From assembly GCF_002160525.1 (NCBI RefSeq), contig NZ_NFKT01000004.1, forward strand, positions 1-64,000: 64,000 bases of DNA. Reading direction: 5' to 3'. Positions 45,688-55,240 of this stretch are shown in pieces. A model generated the notes under the pieces. It was not told where the DNA came from. It saw only the letters and a list, made by a program, of their open reading frames with translations, and did no database searches. Numbering within the stretch: position 1 is the first letter of the stretch; each line of letters opens with the position of its first letter. The DNA comes from Lachnoclostridium sp. An169. GTDB lineage: Bacteria > Bacillota > Clostridia > Lachnospirales > Lachnospiraceae. The position numbers and the translations under genes are program-made.

Positions 45688-46878
45688 ATGATTTCAAAGA
45701 AAATGGAAAACATGGTGGCAAACAGCTCGGCAATCCGGGCAATGTTCGAGGAAGGTAACCGTCTGGCAAAGATCTACGGCGCGGAGAACGTCTATGATTT
45801 CAGCCTCGGGAACCCTAACGTTCCGGCGCCGGAATCGGTGAAGAAGGCGATTATCGATCTTCTGAACGAAGAAGATCCGGTCGTACTGCACGGCTATACG
45901 AACAGCAATGCCGGCTATGAGGATGTGCGCCAGGCAGTGGCAGAGTCTCTCAATGAGCGCTTCGGCACGAATTTTGCCGCACGCAATATCACGATGACCG
46001 TGGGCGCCGCAGGAGGGCTCAATGTGATCCTCAAGGCCCTGCTCAACCCGGGAGATGAAGTCATCGTCTTTGCTCCTTACTTTGGAGAGTACAGAAGCTA
46101 TGTGAACAACTACGACGGCGTGATCGTGGAGATCTCTCCGGACACTGCCACTTTCCAACCGAAACTGGACGAGTTCGAGGCGAAGATCACCCCGAAGACA
46201 AGAGCGGTGATCGTGAATACGCCCAATAACCCGACGGGAGTGGTGTACTCGGAGGAGACCATTAAGAAGCTTGCGGCCATTCTGGAGGCAAAGCAGAATG
46301 AGTACGGTACGGATATCTATCTGATCTCCGACGAGCCTTACAGAGAGCTGGCTTACGACGGGGTGGAAGTTCCCTATCTGACGAAATATTACGCGAATAC
46401 AGTTGTGGGATATTCCTACAGCAAGTCTCTGTCCCTGCCGGGCGAGCGGATCGGTTATCTGGTGATTCCGGATGAGGCGGCGGACAGCGAGAACCTGAAT
46501 GCGGCTGCGAATGTGGCGACACGTATTCTCGGATTTGTCAACGCTCCAACACTTCAGCAGAAAGTGGTGAAGGCATGCCTGAACGAGAAGACCGATATCT
46601 CCTTCTATAACAGAAACCGGGAGACACTTTACAACGGGCTGAAAGAGCTGGGATTCGAGTGCATCAAGCCGGAGGGCGCTTTCTATCTGTTCGTTAAATC
46701 TCCGGTGGCAGACGAGAAAGAGTTCGTCGCGGCTGCGAAGAAGTACAATATCCTCATTGTTCCGGGAAGCTCTTTTGCATGCCCGGGGTATGTGCGTATC
46801 GCATACTGTGTATCCTATGAGACAATTGTGAACTCTCTGCCGAAATTTGCGGAGCTTGCGGCAGAATATAAAAAATAA
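45688..46878 (+). CDS. PLP-dependent aminotransferase, class I/II
   Basis: A 396-residue fold-type I aminotransferase. It has FSLGNPNVPAPESVKKAI, substrate-binding NTPNNPTGVVYS, SDEPYRELAY and the PLP lysine in SYSKSLSLPGERIGYLV (about residue 250), plus the C-terminal arginine region CPGYVRIAYCVS. This subgroup is usually annotated as aspartate/aromatic-type aminotransferase; specificity cannot be read from sequence. The ATG at 45688 has GGAG upstream. It lies 17 bp after the DUF2156 gene and before hisC. A role in feeding aryl-pyruvates to the ior cluster at 59 kb is possible but unproven. Confidence 0.9.
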   Translation: MISKKMENMVANSSAIRAMFEEGNRLAKIYGAENVYDFSLGNPNVPAPESVKKAIIDLLNEEDPVVLHGYTNSNAGYEDVRQAVAESLNERFGTNFAARNITMTVGAAGGLNVILKALLNPGDEVIVFAPYFGEYRSYVNNYDGVIVEISPDTATFQPKLDEFEAKITPKTRAVIVNTPNNPTGVVYSEETIKKLAAILEAKQNEYGTDIYLISDEPYRELAYDGVEVPYLTKYYANTVVGYSYSKSLSLPGERIGYLVIPDEAADSENLNAAANVATRILGFVNAPTLQQKVVKACLNEKTDISFYNRNRETLYNGLKELGFECIKPEGAFYLFVKSPVADEKEFVAAAKKYNILIVPGSSFACPGYVRIAYCVSYETIVNSLPKFAELAAEYKK

Positions 46879-46958
46879 GAACCGCCGGGCACTGCAGACC
46901 TGCCAGGGAAAACAGTGAACCGGAGCGGACACAGCAGACCAGAAAGGAACGAAAGACA

Positions 46959-48014
46959 GTGAGAGCAGAACTTTTAAAGAATATCCGTGCAGCAGAACCT
47001 TATGTGCCCGGGGAACAGCCCCGGAACAAGGTGATCAAACTGAATACAAACGAGAACCCCTATCCGCCGGCCCCGGGAGTCGGGCGCGTCCTCCGGGAGA
47101 TGGATGCGGACTGTTTCCGACTCTATCCGGATCCCACTGCGGGAGACCTGGTAAACGCTCTGGCGGATTTCTACGGTGTGGGAGAAGATCAGGTATTTGT
47201 GGGCGTGGGCTCGGATGACGTGCTCTCCCTGTGTTTCCTTACCTTTTTCAATTCCGGCAGACCGGTGCTTTTCCCGGACATTACCTATTCTTTCTACAAG
47301 GTGTGGGCCGGACTTTACCGGATCCCGTACGAATGTCCGGAACTGGATGAGAATTTCCGGATCGTAAGAGAGGACTATTACCGTGAGAACGGAGGAATCA
47401 TCTTCCCGAACCCGAATGCTCCGACGGCAATCTATGAAGAACTGGACTTTGTGGAGGATATTCTCTCCCACAACCGGGATTCCATCGTGATTGTGGATGA
47501 GGCATATGTTGATTTTGCAGGAAGGTCGGCCATGGAACTGATTGACAAATATGACAACCTGATTGTTGTACAGACATTTTCCAAGGCCCGCAGCATGGCA
47601 GGAATGCGGATCGGCTATGCAGTGTCCAATCCGGAACTGATCCGGTGCCTGAACAATGTAAAATACTCCTTCAATTCCTACACGATGAGCCAGGCTGCGA
47701 TCGCCTGCGGCGTGGAGGCTGTAAAAGACCGCGAATATTTTGAGCAGGGAGTACGCAGAATAACAGAGACGCGGGAATGGGCAAAGGAAGAACTCGCAAA
47801 ACTGGGATTCGTATTCCCGGATTCAAAGGCAAACTTTATCTTTGCCAGACATCCGGAGCATGACGCCGGAGAGCTTTTTGAAAAACTCCGGGCGGACGGT
47901 ATCTTTGTCAGACACTGGAACGGGGAAAAGATCGGGCAGTATCTGAGAATTACCGTGGGAACCAGGGAGGAGATGCAGACACTGTTCGATTTCCTGAAAA
48001 AGGAGCTGGGATAA
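46959..48014 (+). CDS. hisC: Histidinol-phosphate aminotransferase family protein
   Basis: A 351-residue PLP enzyme of the HisC family with a GTG start 11 bp after AAGGA. Motifs are KLNTNENPYPPAPGV at the N-terminus, FRLYPDPTAGDL, NPNAPTAIYEE, VDEAYVDFAG and the PLP lysine in TFSKARSMAGMRIGYA (about residue 210). The C-terminal FVRHWNGEKIGQYLRITVG is typical HisC. No other histidine gene is nearby, so it may be an orphan hisC or act on related substrates such as aromatic amino acids. Confidence 0.87.
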   Translation: MRAELLKNIRAAEPYVPGEQPRNKVIKLNTNENPYPPAPGVGRVLREMDADCFRLYPDPTAGDLVNALADFYGVGEDQVFVGVGSDDVLSLCFLTFFNSGRPVLFPDITYSFYKVWAGLYRIPYECPELDENFRIVREDYYRENGGIIFPNPNAPTAIYEELDFVEDILSHNRDSIVIVDEAYVDFAGRSAMELIDKYDNLIVVQTFSKARSMAGMRIGYAVSNPELIRCLNNVKYSFNSYTMSQAAIACGVEAVKDREYFEQGVRRITETREWAKEELAKLGFVFPDSKANFIFARHPEHDAGELFEKLRADGIFVRHWNGEKIGQYLRITVGTREEMQTLFDFLKKELG

Positions 48015-48036
48015 AAGACTCCCTCCTTTTCAAGCG

Positions 48037-48065
48037 TTGACAGCATAGAATGAAATCCGTATAAT
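48037..48065 (+). promoter_or_regulatory. Consensus promoter of the small membrane protein gene
   Basis: TTGACA (48037-48042), 17 bp, TATAAT (48060-48065): a perfect sigma-A consensus, 31 bp before the start codon. Confidence 0.85.
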
Positions 48066-48095
48066 GAAAAGGAAGAAAATGAAGGGAAGTATTTT

Positions 48096-48554
48096 ATGAT
48101 TCAGAAAAACAGTGAAGAAAAACGTAATACGCTGTGGAGAGCGGTGATGAGCGTATCCTCGGTTCTCATTGTTATTATCGCCGTATTTTTCATTATCCGT
48201 CTCTTTACGGGCAATCCCATCGAGGGCACCTGGGTAAGTGAGGATAGCGGCGTGACCCTTGAGATCGGCGGAGACGGGAAGGCGACAGTGACGGGAACAG
48301 ACGAAAACGGTGAGGAGTTCTCTGTCACGGCGGATTTCACAGTGGATAAAGATATAAAGACCTTTACCATATATGATGACGGTACAGAGCTGTCCCGGGA
48401 AGTGACGGACGAGTCGGAGAGCGCGGCGGACGGTACCGGGATCTTTGTGGATGCAGAGTCTCTTGCCGGCACATATGACTACAGTGTGGAGCAGGACAGG
48501 CTCACGCTGACCGAGCGGGAATACGGCGACTGGATGGTCTTTGAACGCAGATAA
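48096..48554 (+). CDS. Small membrane-anchored protein with a lipocalin-like beta domain, unknown function
   Basis: A 152-residue protein. A 15-residue charged N-terminus precedes one membrane helix (about 16-38, VMSVSSVLIVIIAVFFIIRLF), then an acidic, Thr/Gly-rich external domain beginning GTWVSEDSGVTLEIGGDGKATVTG and ending YDYSVEQDRLTLTEREYGDWMVFERR. The GTW...L....DG.. pattern and final W-x-F resemble the small DUF5640/lipocalin-like domains of Clostridia surface proteins. It has a perfect consensus promoter, so it is probably well expressed. I cannot assign a role. Confidence 0.7.
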   Translation: MIQKNSEEKRNTLWRAVMSVSSVLIVIIAVFFIIRLFTGNPIEGTWVSEDSGVTLEIGGDGKATVTGTDENGEEFSVTADFTVDKDIKTFTIYDDGTELSREVTDESESAADGTGIFVDAESLAGTYDYSVEQDRLTLTEREYGDWMVFERR

Positions 48555-48683
48555 TCCGGCTTCGGCGGGAAAGAATACGGAGGAATATAAGAGAGGAGGT
48601 TACCGGGCGAAGGACAGGCGGAGAGCCTGTTCCGGGCATCGGAAATTTCTTCTCTGTTTTTGTCTATGGAAAGGAGAACAGAT

Positions 48684-49739
48684 ATGTACAGAAACCAGAC
48701 GAAAGAGATCAGAATCGGCAGTGTGAAGATCGGCGGGGACAACCCGGTGGCGATCCAGTCCATGACCAACACAAAGACGGAGGATGTGGAGGCAACCGTC
48801 GCCCAGATCCTTCGGCTCGAGGCAGCGGGATGTGAGATTATCCGCTGTGCTGTTCCGACCATGGAGGCGGCGCAGGCTCTGGGGGAAATCAAAAAGCGGA
48901 TCCATATTCCTCTTGTGGCGGATATACATTTTGACTACCGCCTGGCAATTGCAGCCATCGAGAACGGGGCGGACAAGATCCGGATCAATCCCGGAAACAT
49001 CGGTTCTCCGGAGCGCGTAAAGGCAGTGGTGGACTGTGCGAAGGAGCATGGTATTCCGATCCGCGTGGGTGTCAACAGCGGATCTCTGGAAAAGCATCTT
49101 CTGGAGAAATACGGGGGAGTCACTGCAGAGGGAATCGTGGAGAGCGCCCTGGACAAAGTACATATGATCGAAGAGATGGGGTACGACAATCTGGTGGTCA
49201 GCATCAAGTCCTCGGATGTGCTCATGTGCGTCCGTGCCCATGAGCTGATCGCAGAGCAGTGTCCTTACCCGCTCCATGTGGGGATTACCGAATCGGGCAC
49301 CGTTTACTCCGGCAATGTGAAGTCGTCCGTGGGTCTTGGAATCATCCTCTACGAGGGAATCGGCAATACCATCCGTGTGTCTCTGACCGGAGATCCGGTG
49401 GAAGAGATCCGCACGGCGAAACTGATTCTCAAAACACTTGGGCTCAGAAAAGGAGGAATCGAAGTTGTCTCCTGTCCCACCTGCGGGCGCACGAAGATCG
49501 ACCTGATCGGTCTTGCCAACCAGGTGGAGGAGATGGTTGCGGATATTCCTCTTGACATCAAAGTGGCAGTCATGGGCTGCGCCGTGAACGGACCGGGAGA
49601 GGCGAAAGAAGCCGATATCGGCATCGCAGGCGGCGTCGGTGAAGGGCTGCTGATTAAGAAGGGACAGATTGTGAAAAAGGTAAAAGAAGAGGAACTTCTA
49701 AATACCCTGCGTCAGGAGTTGTTAAATTGGAACAGGTAA
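48684..49739 (+). CDS. ispG: (E)-4-hydroxy-3-methylbut-2-enyl-diphosphate synthase, flavodoxin/ferredoxin-dependent
   Basis: A 351-residue IspG of the non-mevalonate isoprenoid pathway, converting MEcPP to HMBPP. Motifs are [19 protein letters not shown] at the N-terminus, [16 protein letters not shown] and the [4Fe-4S] cysteines in [11 protein letters not shown] and [10 protein letters not shown]. The ATG at 48684 has AAGGAG upstream. In many Clostridia the order is dxr-rseP-ispG-polC; here the first two are missing next door and only ispG-polC remain. The stretch 48555-48683 contains a small GGACAGGC/GCCTGTTCC hairpin (48612-48633) and no gene. Confidence 0.95.
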   Translation: MYRNQTKEIRIGSVKIGGDNPVAIQSMTNTKTEDVEATVAQILRLEAAGCEIIRCAVPTMEAAQALGEIKKRIHIPLVADIHFDYRLAIAAIENGADKIRINPGNIGSPERVKAVVDCAKEHGIPIRVGVNSGSLEKHLLEKYGGVTAEGIVESALDKVHMIEEMGYDNLVVSIKSSDVLMCVRAHELIAEQCPYPLHVGITESGTVYSGNVKSSVGLGIILYEGIGNTIRVSLTGDPVEEIRTAKLILKTLGLRKGGIEVVSCPTCGRTKIDLIGLANQVEEMVADIPLDIKVAVMGCAVNGPGEAKEADIGIAGGVGEGLLIKKGQIVKKVKEEELLNTLRQELLNWNR

Positions 49740-52700
49740 AGAGCGAAAAAACATTTTTTCATGTATTTCCCACTCTGAAAGTGGACGATGATATGCGGAT
49801 CCTTTTTGCGGATGTGGAGGTGCAGAAGATCACCACCAATTCCACCCGGGATTTCCTGCATGTACATATTTTCAGCCATCATCTGATCCAGAAGAAGCAG
49901 ATCTGGCAGATGGAGCAGCGCATCAAGGAGCAGCTTTTCGGAAAGACGAATGTCTCCGTGAGAATCATGGAGCAGTACCGTCTGTCCGGACAGTATAACC
50001 CCCGTGCGCTCATGGAGGAGTACCGGGAGAGTATTATTCTGGAGCTTAAGGAACTGAGTGTGCTGGCAGCGAATATGTTCGCCCACGCGGATATCCGCTA
50101 TGAGGACGGCAATGTGGTCTGTCTGGAGCTGCTGGATACGATTGTGTCGGAGGGCAGGAAAGAGGAGATTATCGGAAAGCTGGAGGAGATCTTCAGCCAG
50201 CGTTTTCATATCACTGCCGATATCCGCGTGTCGTACCGGGAAGCGGAGAAGAGCGGGTCGCGGGAATACGATGAGCAGAGGATACAGCAGGAGATCAATG
50301 CCATCTTTGAAAGGAGAGCGAGACAGCGCGGCGAAGACAGGCACCGCGGCAGCCAGCCGGCTAAGGAGCAGGAATCTTCCGGGAAGAACGGTGTCACGAA
50401 GAGCTCCTCTTCCGCTCATCCGAAGGGCGGAGCCGGGGCTTCCGGAGGCGGAAAGGACGCCGGCGGGAAGAAAGAATTCCACAGGAAAGATTTCCGGAAG
50501 AAGGATTATGTGCGTCCGGTGAAGATCGGCGATGACCCGAACCTGATCTACGGAAAGAACTTTGACGATGAGCCCATGCCTCTCGAGCAGGTGGTTACGG
50601 AGATGGGAGAGATTACGGTTCACGGCAAGATTGTCAGCTTTGATACCCGGGAGATCCGCAACGAGAAGACGATCGTCATGTTTGCGGTGACGGATTTCAC
50701 GGATACGATTACAGTCAAGATGTTTGCCAGAAACGACCAGCTCCCGGAGATTTTAGGAGAGCTGAAAAAGGGAGCTTTCATCAAGATCAAGGGCGTGACG
50801 ACCATCGACAAGTTCGACGGAGAACTGACCATCGGTTCCATCACGGGCATCAAGAAAATCGGGGACTTTACCGTTTCCCGCCAGGACCTGAACCCGGAGA
50901 AGCGGGTGGAGCTTCACTGCCATACGAAGATGAGCGATATGGACGGAGTTTCCGAGGTGAAGGATATCGTAAAGCGCGCCCACGACTGGGGACATCCCGC
51001 CATTGCCATCACGGATCACGGCGTGGCCCAGGCTTTCCCGGACGCCAACCACTACATCGAGACGCTGGACAAGGATGATCCTTTCAAAGTGATCTACGGT
51101 GTGGAGGGCTATGTGGTGGACGATATGACGGATATCGCGGTCAATGCCGGGGATCAGCACCTGGACGATACCTATATTGTGTTCGATATCGAGACCACCG
51201 GCTTCAGCGCGATCAACGACCGGATCATCGAGATCGGTGCGGTCAAGGTGGTAAGAGGAGAGATTACGGACCGGTTCAGTACCTTTGTGAATCCTCAGCG
51301 GCCGATCCCCTTTGAAATCACCAATCTGACGAGCATCACCGACGAGATGGTGATCGACGCGCCCCCCATCGATGTGATTCTGCCGCAGTTCCTCGAATTT
51401 GTCGGCGATGGCGCTCTGGTGGCGCACAATGCGGGATTTGATGTGGGATTCATCGAACAGAACTGCCGCAATCTCGGAATCGAGCAGAAATTTACCTATG
51501 TGGATACGGTGGCGCTGGCCCGTGTGCTTCTGCCCACGCTGTCCAAGTACAAGCTGAATATTGTGGCAAAGGCTCTCGGTATTTCCCTGGAGAACCACCA
51601 CCGCGCCGTGGACGATGCCGGGGCGACGGCGGAGATCTTCGTGAAATTCGTGGAAATGCTCAAAGACCGGGAGATTACCACGCTTAAGGAGATGAATCAT
51701 TTCGGAGACCGCAATGTGAACGCGATCCGGAAGATGACTACCCACCATATCATTATTCTGGCGAAAAATGATATCGGCAGGTACAATCTCTATCAGCTGA
51801 TCACAGCCTCCCATCTGACTTACTATGCAAGGCGGCCGCGTATTCCGAAAAGCCTGTTGAATGAACACCGGGAGGGGCTGCTTATCGGAAGCGCCTGCGA
51901 GGCGGGAGAGCTGTACCGCGCCGTCCTGGAGAAACGGTCCTCGGAACAGATTGCAAGGCTGGCGGATTTTTACGATTACTATGAGATTCAGCCTCTGGGG
52001 AACAACCGATTCATGATCGGAAGCGACAAGGTTCCGGAGGTGAGTTCGGACGAGGACTTAAAAGCGCTGAACCGCCAGATCGTAGAGCTGGGGGAAAAGT
52101 TCAACAAGCCCGTTGTGGCGACCTGCGATGTCCATTTCCTGGATCCGGAGGACGAGGTGTACCGTCGGATTATCATGGCAGGGAAAGGCTTTGATGATGC
52201 GGATACACAGCCCCCGCTGTTTTTGCGGACAACAGATGAGATGCTGGAAGAGTTCTCTTACCTGGGCTCGGCGAAGGCCCATGAGATCGTGATCGAAAAT
52301 CCCGCGAAGATCGCGCAGATGATCGAGAAGATCTCGCCGGTCAACCCCAACAAGTGTCCGCCGGTTATCGAGAATTCCGATCAGGAGCTGAGGGATATCT
52401 GTTACCGGAAAGCCCATGAGATGTACGGCGAAAACCTGCCGGTACAGGTGGAGAGCCGCCTGGAAAAAGAGCTTAACTCCATTATTTCCAACGGCTACGC
52501 CGTGATGTATATCATCGCCCAGAAACTGGTATGGAAATCCAACGCAGACGGATATCTGGTAGGTTCCCGTGGATCGGTCGGGTCTTCCTTTGTGGCCACC
52601 ATGGCGGGAATCACGGAGGTTAATCCCTTAAGCCCTCACTATTACTGTAAGAAATGCCATTACAGCGACTTCGATTCCGAGGAAGTTAAGGCATTCGCCG

Positions 52701-54289
52701 GGGGCTGCGGATTCGACATGCCGGATAAAACCTGCCCGGTGTGCGGGGAAAAACTTGTGAAGGCGGGATTCGACATTCCGTTCGAGACTTTCCTCGGATT
52801 CAAAGGAGACAAGGAGCCGGATATCGACCTGAACTTTTCCGGAGACTACCAGGCTAAGGCGCACAAGTATACAGAGGTTCTCTTCGGCGAGGGACATACC
52901 TTCAAGGCGGGAACTATCGGAACCCTGGCGGACAAGACTGCCTACGGTTTCGTGAAGAATTATTATGAAGACCACGGGCAGAGAAAACGCCGCTGCGAGA
53001 TCGAGAGGATCACGGAAGGGTGTACCGGAATCCGCAGAAGTACCGGGCAGCATCCGGGAGGTATCGTCGTGCTTCCACACGGACACGACATCAATGAGTT
53101 CACCCCGGTGCAGCATCCGGCAAACGACATGGAGTGCGGAATTACCACAACTCATTTCGACTACCACTCCATTGACCATAACCTTCTGAAGCTGGATATT
53201 CTCGGACACGATGATCCCACCATGATCCGTACCCTGGAGGACTATATTACATCCGACGCCATGGACAATGAATATAATGCGGAACATCCCTTTATCGCAA
53301 CCGACATTCCCCTGGATGACAGGCAGGTGATCGAGCTGTTCCACGGCACGGAAGTGCTCGGCATCAAGCCGGAGGACATCGACGGCTGCAAGCTGGGCTG
53401 TCTCGGAATTCCCGAGTTCGGTACGGATTTCGTTATCCAGATGGTGGAGGATACAAAGCCCCAGACCCTTTCCGACCTGATCCGTATTTCCGGTCTGTCC
53501 CACGGGACAAATGTGTGGCTGGGAAACGCCCAGGAGCTCGTCAAATCGGGCAAGGCGACCATTTCCACCGCCATCTGTACCCGCGACGACATCATGATCT
53601 ACCTGATCAACCAGGGGGTGGACAGCGCCCAGGCGTTCACCATCATGGAGAGCGTCCGTAAGGGTAAGGGACTCAAACCCGAGTGGGAAGAGATCATGAA
53701 GGAAAACAATGTTCCGGACTGGTACATCTGGTCCTGTAAGAAGATCAGCTACATGTTCCCGAAAGCCCATGCGGCTGCGTATGTCATGATGGCATACCGC
53801 ATCGCCTACTGCAAGATCAACTATCCGCTTGCCTACTATGCGGCTTACTTCGGCATCCGTGCCGACGCCTTCTCTTATGAGATCATGTGCCAGGGCAAGG
53901 ACAAGCTGGACTACTATATGAAAGACTACAAGCGCCGCAGCGATTCCCTGAGCAAAAAGGAGCAGGATGTCATGAAAGACATGAAGATCGTGCAGGAGAT
54001 GTATGCGAGGGGATTCGAGTTTATGCCTATCGATATCTACCGCGCCAAGGCAAAGATGTTCCAGATCATCGACGGAAAGCTCATGCCTTCCCTGGCAAGC
54101 ATCGAGGGAATGGGCGATAAGGCGGCAGAGGCGGTGGAGGAGGCGTCCAAGGACGGCCCTTACCTGTCACTGGATGATTTCCGCCAGAGAACCAAGGTCA
54201 GCAAGACCGTCATCGACCTGATGAACGATCTGGGGCTGTTCGGGGACCTGCCCGAAAGCAACCAGCTGTCCCTCTTTGATTTTACGTAA
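49727..54289 (+). CDS. polC: DNA polymerase III alpha subunit, PolC type
   Basis: A 1520-residue Gram-positive replicative polymerase. Order: N-terminal domain (1-180), a low-complexity linker (about 190-265, Gly/Ser/Lys/Arg-rich), OB domain (about 285-385), PHP domain split around a proofreading exonuclease ([15 protein letters not shown] near 395; [23 protein letters not shown] near 485), the polymerase core with [17 protein letters not shown], a zinc site CKKCHY...CPVCG (about 970-1005) and catalytic aspartates in PDIDLNFSG (about 1030), then a helix-hairpin-helix and C-terminal domain. The start is TTG at 49727, 8 bp after AGGAG and 13 bp inside the ispG end, which implies coupling. The last codon and stop lie inside a large inverted repeat. 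Confidence 0.95.
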   Translation: MEQVKSEKTFFHVFPTLKVDDDMRILFADVEVQKITTNSTRDFLHVHIFSHHLIQKKQIWQMEQRIKEQLFGKTNVSVRIMEQYRLSGQYNPRALMEEYRESIILELKELSVLAANMFAHADIRYEDGNVVCLELLDTIVSEGRKEEIIGKLEEIFSQRFHITADIRVSYREAEKSGSREYDEQRIQQEINAIFERRARQRGEDRHRGSQPAKEQESSGKNGVTKSSSSAHPKGGAGASGGGKDAGGKKEFHRKDFRKKDYVRPVKIGDDPNLIYGKNFDDEPMPLEQVVTEMGEITVHGKIVSFDTREIRNEKTIVMFAVTDFTDTITVKMFARNDQLPEILGELKKGAFIKIKGVTTIDKFDGELTIGSITGIKKIGDFTVSRQDLNPEKRVELHCHTKMSDMDGVSEVKDIVKRAHDWGHPAIAITDHGVAQAFPDANHYIETLDKDDPFKVIYGVEGYVVDDMTDIAVNAGDQHLDDTYIVFDIETTGFSAINDRIIEIGAVKVVRGEITDRFSTFVNPQRPIPFEITNLTSITDEMVIDAPPIDVILPQFLEFVGDGALVAHNAGFDVGFIEQNCRNLGIEQKFTYVDTVALARVLLPTLSKYKLNIVAKALGISLENHHRAVDDAGATAEIFVKFVEMLKDREITTLKEMNHFGDRNVNAIRKMTTHHIIILAKNDIGRYNLYQLITASHLTYYARRPRIPKSLLNEHREGLLIGSACEAGELYRAVLEKRSSEQIARLADFYDYYEIQPLGNNRFMIGSDKVPEVSSDEDLKALNRQIVELGEKFNKPVVATCDVHFLDPEDEVYRRIIMAGKGFDDADTQPPLFLRTTDEMLEEFSYLGSAKAHEIVIENPAKIAQMIEKISPVNPNKCPPVIENSDQELRDICYRKAHEMYGENLPVQVESRLEKELNSIISNGYAVMYIIAQKLVWKSNADGYLVGSRGSVGSSFVATMAGITEVNPLSPHYYCKKCHYSDFDSEEVKAFAGGCGFDMPDKTCPVCGEKLVKAGFDIPFETFLGFKGDKEPDIDLNFSGDYQAKAHKYTEVLFGEGHTFKAGTIGTLADKTAYGFVKNYYEDHGQRKRRCEIERITEGCTGIRRSTGQHPGGIVVLPHGHDINEFTPVQHPANDMECGITTTHFDYHSIDHNLLKLDILGHDDPTMIRTLEDYITSDAMDNEYNAEHPFIATDIPLDDRQVIELFHGTEVLGIKPEDIDGCKLGCLGIPEFGTDFVIQMVEDTKPQTLSDLIRISGLSHGTNVWLGNAQELVKSGKATISTAICTRDDIMIYLINQGVDSAQAFTIMESVRKGKGLKPEWEEIMKENNVPDWYIWSCKKISYMFPKAHAAAYVMMAYRIAYCKINYPLAYYAAYFGIRADAFSYEIMCQGKDKLDYYMKDYKRRSDSLSKKEQDVMKDMKIVQEMYARGFEFMPIDIYRAKAKMFQIIDGKLMPSLASIEGMGDKAAEAVEEASKDGPYLSLDDFRQRTKVSKTVIDLMNDLGLFGDLPESNQLSLFDFT

Positions 54290-54534
54290 AAATTAAGCTT
54301 GTGTTTACAGATAAGGTCCGTCCCCGGCAGGGGCGTCATGACGCAGGACCGTTCCGCTTTACCTCAAAGATTGGAATGTTTGTAACGCCATCCTGCATGT
54401 TCGTGCAGAGGCACTCCATACAGGATGACTAACAAACAGAACCAATGCTTTTCGGAACGCTCTCACTTAAAGTCCTGCTCTCATGACGCCCCTACCGGGG
54501 ACTCACTTTATCCGTACCCCAACTTATTTTTTAC
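54286..54534. repeat. 249-bp rod-like inverted repeat starting at the polC stop codon (structured RNA or palindromic mobile relic)
   Basis: The two halves fold back on each other through ten helices. Outermost is GTAAAAA with TTTTTTAC (54286-54292/54527-54534). Then come TAAG-TTG/CAACTTA, GATAA/TTATC (54310-54314/54508-54512) and a 22-bp helix with a single C/A mismatch (54320-54341/54481-54502). Next are GCAGGAC/GTCCTGC (54343/54472), CGTTCCG/CGGAACG (54350/54453, with a 12-nt bulge at 54460-54471), ATTGG/CCAAT (54370/54442), TGTTTGT/ACAAACA (54377/54432) and CATCCTG/CAGGATG (54389/54421). It closes with GTGC-AGAG-GCAC at the apex (54403-54414). Nothing in it looks protein-coding. The outline resembles 6S-like rod RNAs or a MITE; I do not recognise the family. 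Confidence 0.75.
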
Positions 54535-54553
54535 TTCATGGGAAAAACTGTTT

Positions 54554-54626
54554 CTTTCTTATAGCGATAACGAAATCCCCTGTCAGGGGATGTATGTGAG
54601 TCGGTATAAGAAAGTTTAATTTTTTC
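54554..54626 (+). terminator. Composite hairpin with U-tract: terminator or aptamer-like leader
   Basis: A 10-bp basal stem (CTTTCTTATA 54554-54563 with TATAAGAAAG 54605-54614) encloses a second, GC-rich hairpin (ATCCCCTG 54575-54582 with CAGGGGAT 54584-54591) and single-stranded flanks. It is followed by TTTAATTTTTT. It lies 20 bp after the large inverted repeat and 58 bp before the ECF sigma gene. It may end polC transcription or control readthrough into the sigma operon. Confidence 0.6.
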
Positions 54627-54683
54627 AATTTCTCTGTCAGGATTCGGGGAGATGGTGTGTCTAATCAGGTGAAAGGGGGATCA

Positions 54684-55181
54684 ATGATGCCGGCAGAAGA
54701 AAACCTTTTGGACAGACTGATGAATGAATATGGAGACGATATTCTGCGGGTGTGCTGCCTGTATCTGAAAGACTACCATCTTGCCGAGGACGCGGTTCAG
54801 GAGACATTTATCCGGGCAATGCGGTCATACGGCGGGTTTGAGCACCGGTCAAAGGAGAAGACATGGCTTACCCGGATTGCGGTCAACTGCTGCAAGAACA
54901 TTCTTCGGAACAGATGGTACAGGACAGGAATGGATGAGCTTGACGAGAATCTTTCCGTACAGGGCAATGATCCGGTGGAACAGCTGATCGAGCAGGAGGG
55001 CATTTCGCAGGGGATTTTAAGGCTGGATCCGGAGGAGCGGGAGATCATTCTTCTCTACTATTACCAGGAACTTCGGATGAAGGAAATCGCATCCATAATC
55101 GGCACGTCTGAAAACGCGGCTGGGCAACGGCTCAGCAGAGCGAGAAAGAAACTGCGAAGAATTCTGGAAGGAGAAGTGTAA
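54684..55181 (+). CDS. ECF-type RNA polymerase sigma factor
   Basis: A 165-residue sigma factor with region 2 (DILRVCCLYLKDYHLAEDAVQETFIRAMRSYGGFEHRSKEKTWLTRIAVNCCKNILRN) and region 4 (LRLDPEEREIILLYYYQELRMKEIASIIGTSENAAGQRLSRARKKLRRIL). It lacks regions 1 and 3, as in the extracytoplasmic-function group. The start may be either of two consecutive ATGs (54684 or 54687) after AAAGGGGG. The gene for its likely membrane partner follows after 3 bp. Confidence 0.9.
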   Translation: MMPAEENLLDRLMNEYGDDILRVCCLYLKDYHLAEDAVQETFIRAMRSYGGFEHRSKEKTWLTRIAVNCCKNILRNRWYRTGMDELDENLSVQGNDPVEQLIEQEGISQGILRLDPEEREIILLYYYQELRMKEIASIIGTSENAAGQRLSRARKKLRRILEGEV

Positions 55182-55184
55182 AAG

Positions 55185-55240
55185 ATGGAAAATGGCAGGA
55201 CAATGGAAAATGGCAGGATAATGGAAAACAGCAGGACAAT
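55185..55240 (+). repeat. 18-bp tandem repeat, three copies plus a partial, each with its own ATG
   Basis: The unit ATGGAAAATGGCAGGACA occurs at 55185, 55203 and 55221 (the last two with a few changes), followed by a partial fourth copy from 55239. Each unit encodes ME(N/R)(G/S)R(T/I) and carries a CAGGA stretch 2 bp before the next ATG, so each copy can be both coding sequence and start site. Confidence 0.8.

Noticed and set aside
45694-46932. 412-codon minus-strand frame over the aminotransferase
   Set aside because: The plus strand has a complete PLP aminotransferase with ribosome site; the antisense frame has no recognisable domain.
48541-48726. 61-codon frame upstream of ispG
   Set aside because: It overlaps the start of ispG out of frame and has an Arg/Cys-rich random look; two AGGAGG-like stretches nearby are not followed by a sensible start.
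50753-53770. Minus-strand frames of 371 and 380 codons inside polC
   Set aside because: They lie antisense to conserved PolC domains and have no ribosome site or family match.
54286-54534. SRP RNA, RNase P RNA or tmRNA at the polC-downstream repeat
   Set aside because: The SRP GGAAG-type tetraloop motif, the RNase P core and a tRNA-like end are absent.
54425-54619. 64-codon frame inside the inverted repeats after polC
   Set aside because: The DNA is explained by RNA-like helices, there is no ribosome site, and the peptide has no biased composition typical of a gene.
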